The position numbers were made by a program, and so were the translations under genes. DNA of 30,772 nucleotides from Paramecium sonneborni (lineage: Eukaryota > Ciliophora > Oligohymenophorea > Peniculida > Parameciidae). The first letter of the stretch is position 1; each line of letters opens with the position of its first letter. Positions 11,315 to 20,275 of this stretch are shown here, piece after piece. The notes under the pieces are model-generated. The model did no database searches and was not told the origin of the DNA. It saw only the letters and a program-made list of their open reading frames with translations. The DNA lies in assembly GCA_905182985.1 (NCBI GenBank), contig CAJJDN010000264.1, positions 13,403-44,174 on the forward strand, read 5' to 3'.

Positions 11315-12527
11315 GTTATCTATTTAAAATAAATTAATGGATCTCATTAAAAACCTTCATCAAAATTTATTGCATCTTGAGAAAATCTTAATACCCTTAC
11401 TTTAATATATAAAATATACTGTAAGCAAAAATCCTTTATCTTATCTAATTTTCACAATCATATTCAGTTTGTGAAACCTTCTTAATTTTCCCCTCCAGTT
11501 AGAAATAGGAATCCTTTAGGAGATAAGCCATCCAATTTAATAAGTTTTTTTTCTGCATTAATTTACAAAACTGATTCAAATTTTTATTAATTTTTAAATG
11601 AATAATACATCACTAAAAATTTCTCACCCATTAAATATCATATATCCAATTTTAAGATATTTTAATCTCTTTTATTTAAAAAAATCTGTATCTAAATATT
11701 AAATTGAAATTAAAGTTTTAGAATTTAAAAAGTTAAATACTAAAGATATAAATTCATTATCAGGAGTAGAAAATATCTAGCCATTTACAATATCAATTAC
11801 CATTCTAAAGGTAGATTTCTAAAGTTTACATCTTTATAATTGAACAATTATTTGATCTCAGGTGAAAAGTAAGAAAATCTTTAATTGATGATACATAAAA
11901 AATTGTAGAAATTATTTTTTTATTCATTTTACCTTAATTTCATCTAAAAACTTCTTATTATTTCCAATCATAATCAAGGTAATGATTGCATTCTTTGAAA
12001 AAATTATTCCAAAGAAAATGAAACTTGAAAAACCAGCTAAATACATTCCAATATCCTATTCATAAATAATTTAGTGATTCATCTAGTTTCCTTTAACATA
12101 TGAAATAATATGCAAAAACAATTATTATTTAGTCATAGTAATAATTAATTTCTTCTCCATCTAATTCAATTTATTTATTATCTAGAAAAAAAAGTATTCA
12201 GCTTTATTAAATTAAAATTACTAAAGTTTAAAGCTATTTGAAATAATATATTTATCCTTAAAGAAAAATATATAATCATTCTTCATGTTATAAACTATAA
12301 ATGAGAACTGATATATTTCATACATATATTTTCATTATATTTGATTTATTAAAAATTATGTTTCAATCATAAAAGATTATGATTAAGACGTCAGTCTCTA
12401 AAGGTTTGGACGACTTTTCTAAGAAAAATTATTGAGTTATCAATATCCAATTTATTATATAAATTTATTCTTATTCTTATTTAAAATAAATGATTTAAGA
12501 CTAAATTATAAGCTTATTAGCCTAAAT
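11315..12527. other. Long AT-rich interval without a supported gene
   Basis: Frames on both strands are open for 60-100 codons in the ciliate code, as expected by chance. A minus-strand block near 11480-11560 (KLIKLDGLSPKGFLFLTGGE) and a plus-strand block near 11680-11840 look weakly coding but have no partners. A short GC-richer patch sits at about 12388-12418. No RNA gene or clear repeat was seen. Confidence 0.35.
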
Positions 12528-13937
12528 TCAAATATCTATTGATGAAACAGAAATATTAGGTAAATAAATGATAATTAATGATAGATCAATATTCTTCTTC
12601 GATAATTTAACTTTTTCAATTAACTTTTTATAGTTGCATTCATATGTTACCATATTCTCACTTTTGATTAATTATATTAATTATTACTTTGAGAAATTAT
12701 CACATATATTTATCCATTTTCCATTCTTGATACCTGAATTATTATATATGCCAAAACCACTAATTGATATCAATAAATTATTGTAAATAATATTATTTAT
12801 TTAAATAGATATTATTCTACAACCCTATTTTCTTAACATTTTAGTATTCACCATCAGAGATGATTCTACATGACCTATATGAGAATAGAATCTAATAAAT
12901 ACTCCTTAAAATTATCATTCTTCAAACCTTATTAATTGTATGATCCACCATCACTAAGTAGTTAATTATATGTTTCAAAAATACATCACTTCAAAGTTCT
13001 TTCTTTCAAAAATCCTATATTTGATTATCCATTTATTAATCTTCATCCCATTATTATAATGACCATTATAAATGATCTGATTGGTGCTAAGTATAATTAG
13101 TAATCTATTACTTTTTAATATTGTAGTATGCATCAATCCATCGGCCGATTCAAACCTTCTTAATTATATATACCTCCACCACTATAAATAATATATTAAC
13201 TAAATTTATTTTACATTTTTTCAAACTTTTAAACACTATAACCTAAATTATATATCTCATCTACCATTATTTTTGTCATTTTGATACTGTCCCATATAAC
13301 AGAGTTAAGACCAACTGTAATAATAAAGTATATATTATAAATACTTTTAAAAAATTTTCACTTAAAATTATCCATTTTCCATTTTTCAAACCAGAATCCT
13401 TATATATTCATTCCTGATTCTAATATTTTGGCATTGCTAAATTATTTAAATACTTAATTATAATATTACCAACAATAATTTTTTATTAACTCATACCATT
13501 ATCCTTATTTTCTTCCATCTTAAGAATATAGATTTAGAATTAATTTTAAAATATATAAGCCACCTAAATTGTCTATCTTCTAGCCTTTCCATAAACCTGA
13601 CCACTTTTCTACTTTTTACTAATTTGTTCCATATTCACCAATCCATTAGAAATGTTTAATTTTTCCTAAATTTATAAATATCTCTGTTTAATTCTTAGCT
13701 ATGTCTATTATTTAATCATATTTTCATAAAAGACTAACAAAAACTTTACATTGTATGTATTACTCCATTTGATAAAGTCTAAGTCTGAATGAAAATTTCT
13801 TTATCAGTTGTAACTATTAATTAACATCTGCCTTTCTCTAAACTGTTATCTTTAAATATAAGACAATCTATTTCTTTAGAATCTTCTTGCAATTATATAT
13901 CGCGCTTAAATAAAGGAAAATCCTCAGAAAAATTCAT
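12528..13937 (-). pseudogene. GGG-Y/GEY tandem-repeat protein, copy 3 (shortened, decayed)
   Basis: This is the third member of the repeat family. ATG at 13937 opens MNFSEDFPLFKRDIQLQEDS, and the family N-terminal block follows (INLGKIKHFQWIGEYGTNQQ, then KWSGLWKG and NLGGLY). Only about three later units can be made out: SGGGIYNQEGLN, IIYNGHYNNGMKINKW and DGGSYNQQGLKN. A junction intron of 31 nt preserves the phase-2 site before GG, as in the intact copy. A unit near 13140 runs into TGA after a frame change (around RPMD), and exons between units cannot all be joined. The 3' end at 12528 is the first in-frame TGA after the last recognisable unit and is uncertain. It has fewer units than the 10-unit intact gene. 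Confidence 0.5.
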
Positions 13938-14590
13938 TATATCAATAAAATAAATTTTATAAATTAATTTACAGCTTACCAATATTGAATTTGCCTTTCT
14001 TCAAAATTACTCTACAAGTGAATTGAAATTTATCCAAAATTCAAAGTTTAAATAAATCAACCTACTTTTTTTAATAATTAAAAATGATGCCAAAATATTT
14101 CCTTTTTTGATTTTGATTTTAGGTAAAATAACTATAACATATAATTGTATTATATGGTTAATTTAGATCTTTAACTCATTATTCAAAAAAATATTTTTAT
14201 TTATTTTGTTATTTAAAAATGTTTTGTATTTTATTGTGTTTTTATGGAACAGTTCTTTTTGAATTAAATAAAAATTATAACAATCTAAAAACTCATTTTT
14301 AAGTTTATGTAAATTAGTTTATATCCTAACCATAACATATATAAATAATTTTATTAAATTAAATGATTTTATAATTTGGATTTGTTTAAAAGTAAAACCA
14401 CAATAAAAAAATCATTGCATTAAAATTAATATTTAAAATTCATCGTTATGATTGTATAAATTAACTTCTAGTTAATATATTTTTAAAAGGTTCATATCCT
14501 TGACTACAATTACTCTTTATTTAATTTAGATGAATAATAATTTTAATAAGGCAAGGATTTTGAAATCAAAGATGTAGAATGAAGGCATAA
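13938..14590. other. Intergenic, nothing recognised
   Basis: AT-rich spacer upstream of the copy 3 start codon. No coding block with convincing composition, no RNA gene and no repeat could be supported. Confidence 0.4.
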
Positions 14591-14926
14591 GATGAAAAAG
14601 CTTAATAAAATAATATTTGGGTTAAAAAAGAATTAAACAAATTTATAAAGCAATAATAGTCATGAATAAATATTAATAATATTAAAAGAGATCATAAAAT
14701 TGTAAGAGTTTGTTTATTTAGCTATTCAATCTTGGAATTCTGAATAATTAATGAAAAATATCTGATTATGGTAAAGTAAGTATTTAGAATCAGTATTTGA
14801 GAGCTTAGAAATAAAAGTTGGTTTTGTAAAGGAAAAAATAATTATTAACTCAATATATATTATATTAATGATGATAACTCATATATTTATAAATCTTTTA
14901 TCATAATAGCTAAGTTTACAAATACT
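14591..14926 (+). CDS. Coding-like segment running into the assembly gap
   Basis: A plus-strand frame with protein-like composition: DEKAQQNNIWVKKELNKFIK, then ILKEIIKLQEFVYLAIQSWN. It meets TGA at 14763-14765 and resumes in the same frame as YLESVFESLEIKVGFVKEKI. A double ATG at 14868-14873 in this frame is followed by ITHIFINLLS up to the gap. From 14868 to 15537 is 669 nt (223 codons), in frame with beta-COP across the gap if the 610 Ns are the true length. It also fits the roughly 240 residues that precede the matched segment in animal beta-COP. So the second half could be the beta-COP start and the first half the 3' end of another, broken gene. This is speculative, because gap lengths are often arbitrary. 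Confidence 0.3.
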
Positions 14927-15536
14927 NNNNNNNNNNNNNNNNNNNNNNNNNNNNNNNNNNNNNNNNNNNNNNNNNNNNNNNNNNNNNNNNNNNNNNNNNN
15001 NNNNNNNNNNNNNNNNNNNNNNNNNNNNNNNNNNNNNNNNNNNNNNNNNNNNNNNNNNNNNNNNNNNNNNNNNNNNNNNNNNNNNNNNNNNNNNNNNNNN
15101 NNNNNNNNNNNNNNNNNNNNNNNNNNNNNNNNNNNNNNNNNNNNNNNNNNNNNNNNNNNNNNNNNNNNNNNNNNNNNNNNNNNNNNNNNNNNNNNNNNNN
15201 NNNNNNNNNNNNNNNNNNNNNNNNNNNNNNNNNNNNNNNNNNNNNNNNNNNNNNNNNNNNNNNNNNNNNNNNNNNNNNNNNNNNNNNNNNNNNNNNNNNN
15301 NNNNNNNNNNNNNNNNNNNNNNNNNNNNNNNNNNNNNNNNNNNNNNNNNNNNNNNNNNNNNNNNNNNNNNNNNNNNNNNNNNNNNNNNNNNNNNNNNNNN
15401 NNNNNNNNNNNNNNNNNNNNNNNNNNNNNNNNNNNNNNNNNNNNNNNNNNNNNNNNNNNNNNNNNNNNNNNNNNNNNNNNNNNNNNNNNNNNNNNNNNNN
15501 NNNNNNNNNNNNNNNNNNNNNNNNNNNNNNNNNNNN
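14927..15536. other. Assembly gap (610 N)
   Basis: A run of 610 undetermined bases. It interrupts the 5' part of the beta-COP gene, because coding sequence is already open in frame at its right edge. Open frames that appear to cross it are artefacts of unknown bases. Confidence 1.
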
Positions 15537-17669
15537 ACTCAAACCTGTTAAATTGAGATGAGTTATGTTGCCCACACACATTATTAATTATCAATTTTAG
15601 AATTATTTAGGAAAGTTTGTAAAAAAGATCCATAATAAAAACCAAAACTATTGAAATCTATATATTAATTTTCAAAGTCAAAATCAGCATCTGTTTAATA
15701 TGAATGTGCTAATACTCTTTTTGCAGTATCACCTAGTTTAGCTTCTTTAAAAATAGCAGTTCAAATTTATATGTCATTAATTAATACTTAGACAGATAAC
15801 AATATTAAATTGGTGATATTAGATAGATTGGAGGCAGTAAATCAATTGAATCCTAGAGTTTTAGAGGATAGAACTTAAGATTTATCTTAATTACTTAATC
15901 AATAAAGTATTGACATAAGAAGAAAGTTATTTTAATTGAAAAATGAAAATGTTGTATTATTAGCTTAATCATTGTAAAAAGAATTCTAAAAATGTTAGAA
16001 TTTAAATGATTAATCAGAATATAAAGTTCTAATGTTATAATTAATCAATCCAATGATTCATAAATTTCCTTAAGTTCATGAAGTTGTAGCTTAAACTTTT
16101 ATAGATTCTATTATCTGTAATCATAAAATGGATGATTAATGTGCTTAATTAGCTGGATAAACACTTGTTTAATTAATTTAATTATCTGATCAACCAATCT
16201 AACATAAAATTGTAACAGCACTTTCTAATCGTTTTTTGGATATCCATCATATGGAATTATATAAAGCAACATTCACAGTTCTTGGCGATCACAGTGTAAA
16301 TCCAGTAAGATCATTTAACCAAATAAAAAAAGCTATTGGAAATCTACCTTTAGAACATGAAAAGGTTATTGCCAAATAAGAGGATGAAAATAAATAAGTT
16401 GTAAAAACAGTTATATTACCTGATGGTACTTATGGAACATAGGTTGTTGAAAAGTAAGATGCTGAAGAACATGTATTAAAATTAAGAGAATTATTAATGT
16501 AAAATTCTTTCCTTGCATCATCTTTGAGTAGATCATTTATGAAATTGTTATCCAAAATTTAAGAATTTAATAAATACTCTAGTTAGATGCTCTTAATTTT
16601 CTGTTCTCTCTTACGTTATTATCAAAAGAACACAGCTAAAATTGATTAAGACACTTTAGAAACTATTACATCAAGCATTGGAATCTTAACTGGTAAAAAT
16701 CCACAAGAAAAATTATAAGAATTATATAAAAAATCTGATATTATTGTTGAATAGAATAATCAATTCGGATCTCATTAAAATTATGATAAAATTCTCAAAT
16801 AACCTGATGATCCAATTATTATTAGATAATTAAAAGGAATCTCGGAATTTAATGAAATTGATTTAGCAGATGATGAAACATCTGTTACAACTAAATAAGA
16901 AGAAAATACTTATGTTTCTAGATTAGGACATATAGTTTAATTAACTGGATATTGTGATCCCATATATGCTGAAGCATTTGTTAATGTTCATAAATATGAT
17001 ATCTAATTTGAAGTACTTATGGTAAATAGATGGTCAAAAATGGTTTAAAATGTTTAAGTTGAATTTAGAACTTAAGGGGAAAGCAAAGTTATTGAAAAAG
17101 CTTAAGGTGTAATCCTACAACCTAATCAATCTGCTAGAGTTAGAACAACCATTAAATTCTCATCTTAAGATATTGGAGTTGTATATGGAGCTATTCATTA
17201 TGAAAATAATGCAGGAATAGAACAAGCATATTTAGTAACAAAAGAAATCAATGTTGATTTAATTGATTTTATTTTACCTGCTACCATTTAAATTGAATAA
17301 TTCAGAAAATTGTGGGCTAAATATGAATGGGAAAATAGAATTATTATTAATACTAATCATATGTAATTATCTATCTATTTTTATTTAGTGATCCTTTTAA
17401 ATATGTCTCATTTTTAGAAAAACAATTAAAAGCAAAATCTATAGAAGAAAATCATCCTAAAGGAAACATAATTTGTGTTAATATGTATGCTCAGACCAAA
17501 TTTGGTATTCATTTATTATTTATATATAGATGATGATTTCTTAGTAAATATAAGTGCAGAAGTTGTTAATGATAAATTATAAGGGTTTGTGAGAGTTAGA
17601 AGCAAGGTTAAAGAAATAGTAGTGAATCTAGGAGATAAAATTAAAGTCTTATAAACAAAGATTGAATGA
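15537..17669 (+). CDS. COPB1: Coatomer subunit beta (beta-COP), 5' end in gap
   Basis: Beta-COP is a subunit of the COPI coat, which buds vesicles for Golgi-to-ER and intra-Golgi transport. The visible 693 residues align by eye from about residue 225 of the animal protein to its C-terminus. The HEAT-like trunk has TDNNIKLVILDRL; a variable linker follows. The C-terminal appendage region contains VQLTGYCDPIYAEAFVNVHK (animal form [20 protein letters not shown]), FRKLWAKYEWENRI and NMYAQTKFG. The protein ends FVRVRSKVKEIVVNLGDKIK..., matching the conserved IRAKSQG..LSLGDKI tail. Two introns, 17363-17388 (26 nt) and 17505-17529 (25 nt), restore frame, leaving 694 codons to TGA at 17667-17669. 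Many in-frame TAA/TAG encode Gln. No defect is visible. The next gene starts only 75 bases downstream on the same strand. Confidence 0.95.
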
Positions 17670-17744
17670 AACACACACATATAATTTTATTTCAAATCAA
17701 ATTATCACATAATCATTTATAATAATACATTAACACATTAATAA

Positions 17745-19822
17745 ATGTCGAAACTTAAAAGAGGAATAACCAAAGATTTTGAAAAGGAACTGGAAGATCA
17801 AGCACTAGCGAAAGAAGAATTGTTTTAAGTATTACTGATATCACCATAATAACAAGCCCGTTGTCTAAATCTATCAAGATTACCAATATTTATCAGAAGA
17901 ATAAATCGATGTTATTGCTAAAATACTTCAAGTTATTGATTTTTTTAAAGAAAATTGTCCTGACACACAAACATTAATGGAATTTACTAAATTATGTTGC
18001 CAAAATCTCATTTATGAATTCATCCACAAAGATTCTCCTGTATTTCATATTGGTAGATTTTACCACCATATGTAGATGATGTTGGCGATAAATTTTATAT
18101 AGTGTTGAGTGGTAGAGCAGGAATCTATATTAGAAGATAACCAGCATCTATTGAAGCTGATGAAGCTGCTGCTTAACCAAGAATTTTATGAATTGATGAA
18201 ATTTTATGGTTAAATTATTAAAAAATAGGCTAAACCATAGAAAGTTATTGATTCTGAATTAATTTTATTTAGATCAGGAAATTTTGAAAAATATTTCACT
18301 AATTAAGGAATTTGTAAATTTATGTTAGTTGCTTAAAAATAATCTGGTACAATCTTTGGAGAAATGGCATTAACTAATGATAAACCTAGAACTGCCAGTA
18401 TTTTAGGTTTAACTGATCTCAAATTATTATCATTATCAAAAGCTAATTTTAAGGTAATTCAAAGATATTAATATAGTAAGTCGGAGAAAAAGGAATGAAA
18501 GCATTGTAATAAAAGATAGACTATTTTGTAAAAATGTTTCCACATATGACGAAACATAAAATGTCTAAACTTATTTTATATTTTACATCTGCCAAATTTC
18601 CAGCTAACTTTTTCATTTGGAAATAAGGAGATGAAACAGATGGATTCTTATTATTAAAAGATGGTGAAATGTAACTATTATAAAATGTTGAATTTCCAAA
18701 ACCACCAAGTCAGAATAATGTAGATTTTACATTAATGTCTCTATTTCAAAGTTCTAAATAGGAAGTGAAAGATATTAAAGAAACTATTATATTGGCTAAT
18801 CTAACAGGAGGATGTTTTGTTGGTAACAGAGGTAGTTTAAAAAAAGGAAAAAAGAGACTACTCTGTTAAAACATTAACCATTTGTAATTGTTATTGTCTT
18901 TCTTTAGAAGTAAAATATTATATTAATTATTTTGAGAATTATCATATTGTGAGGAAAACATTTCCTGAATTCTTTTAAGCTCTAAATTCTTTACAACAAA
19001 GAAATAGCTATCTTTTCAGAAAGAGAATTGAAGATATTGTAAAGACAAAGAGTTGTAACTTTTATCTTACAAAGAAGGAAGAAGCATTAGCTGTTGAAAG
19101 AAGATATGCAAATGAATTTGGTAAAGAAGAAACTAAACCATTCTTATCAACTCCTATCCTTCGTTCAACATTTTAATCAAAACTCTCAAAGTAATAAATG
19201 GTTGAATAAAATAAATCAATTATTGATTAACATACTAAATTGGATGAATAATTTGGTGAAAAATAAGAGGAATTTAATATGTTAAAATTGGCAGGAGATA
19301 ATTTCTAAAAATGTCTTATAATAAGAGTAGAAAAATAATTTGAATAGTTTTAGCCAGCTAAACCAAAGTATTATATTGTTATAAGGTAGATCCAAAACTC
19401 CCTATTTTAGTAAATCAAATATTACTGTTAAAGATTTATTATAATCAGTTCGCCGTAGATAAATCCCTTCATTTGCTACAAATAGAGATTAATTATCTGC
19501 AAGGCAATCTAATGAAGAAGATTCTTAATAATTACCCTAAATAAAAGTGGCTAAATAACATATCAGAGTTGTAAATCCAAACATTTCATCAAAAGTAGAT
19601 ATTATCAAATCAAATTATTAATCATTTATGAAATCAAAATCTATGAGTTCTAGATTAGATAGATTATCAGAAAATCAAATGTAAGGATTTATGTTGACAG
19701 ATTCTATAAATACTTATCATCCATTACATAGTTTTTAAAATAAAGATGACTAAACAAAAAATAAAAAAAGAGTTAAAACACAATCTAAAGTTGAATCTGA
19801 TTATTAAAAATCAATATTATGA
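17745..19822 (+). CDS. Protein with two cyclic-nucleotide-binding domains
   Basis: ATG 17745 (MSKLKRGITKDFEKELEDQA), TGA 19820-19822. The first domain has FHIDDVGDKFYIVLSGRAGI and the phosphate-binding cassette FGEMALTNDKPRTASI with its key Glu and Arg, so cAMP or cGMP binding is likely. The second domain (FIWKQGDETDGFLLLKDGEM, then GGCFVGNRDYSVKTLT and FPEFF) lacks a clear cassette. A Ser/Gln-rich tail of about 150 residues follows. No kinase, channel or membrane segment is seen. Introns that repair frame or domain: 17829-17856, 18053-18075, 18454-18476, 18832-18856, 18910-18936, 19386-19410; two of them end in GAG, which is less usual. One break remains near 18171-18180 (ADEAAA to NQEFYELM), explained by a single extra base. 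Removing it leaves 642 codons. A 22-nt intron just upstream would also repair frame but would delete part of the conserved barrel. Confidence 0.85.
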
Positions 19823-20275
19823 AATATAATATAATTGTAAATTTTATAATATTCTATTAAAAATAGTAATAATATTCATGGTTATTAAAATTAAAATTTG
19901 ATTTAATAAAATATATTTTAATATCTATGATATAACAAGTCTAAACAACATTGAATTAGAGCTTGAATAAATAATTAAAAGACTTAATGATTATTTGGAA
20001 GAAGCAAACAACTTTTTTAAAGCAAAAACTAAATATCATTTATTACTCTTTACACAATCCACTATATTAAATGGAGATAGAAGATGTAATTAGATCTATC
20101 TGAACAAATAAAATTAAAGATCTATAAGAAGATCTATCAGTATCAATCAATAATTTCAAATATTATTTTTTAAATAGATTTTCAAGTGGAATTTTAAAAA
20201 ACTCTCTAATTTAGTTTTGAAATTATTAAATAAAATTTCTTTAAGTTTAATATGATTATATAAATAACTACTAAA
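19823..20275. other. Convergent 3' region, weak coding signal
   Basis: Lies between the 3' ends of the cyclic-nucleotide protein and the TBC gene. A plus-strand frame at about 19925-20240 reads NIELELEQIIKRLNDYLEEA with a helical, charged look, but it has no start codon and is within chance length for this code. No assignment is made. Confidence 0.3.

Noticed and set aside
12388..12418. GC-richer patch with gacgtc and a possible tRNA or regulatory element
   Set aside because: It folds into no cloverleaf by eye, has no internal promoter boxes and no partner element; left as unexplained composition.
903..13937. The regular repeats as a CRISPR array
   Set aside because: The units are 150-190 bp, degenerate and coding, with introns between them; there is no short identical repeat with unique spacers, and the genome is eukaryotic.
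14887..15594. Minus-strand open frames spanning the N run
   Set aside because: They consist almost wholly of undetermined bases; the flanking sequence codes for beta-COP on the plus strand.
18884..18907. A 24-nt GT..TTTAG intron in the cyclic-nucleotide protein
   Set aside because: It keeps frame and has typical ends, but removing it would delete the conserved C.C.L strand; the neighbouring intron 18910-18936 gives better domain spacing.
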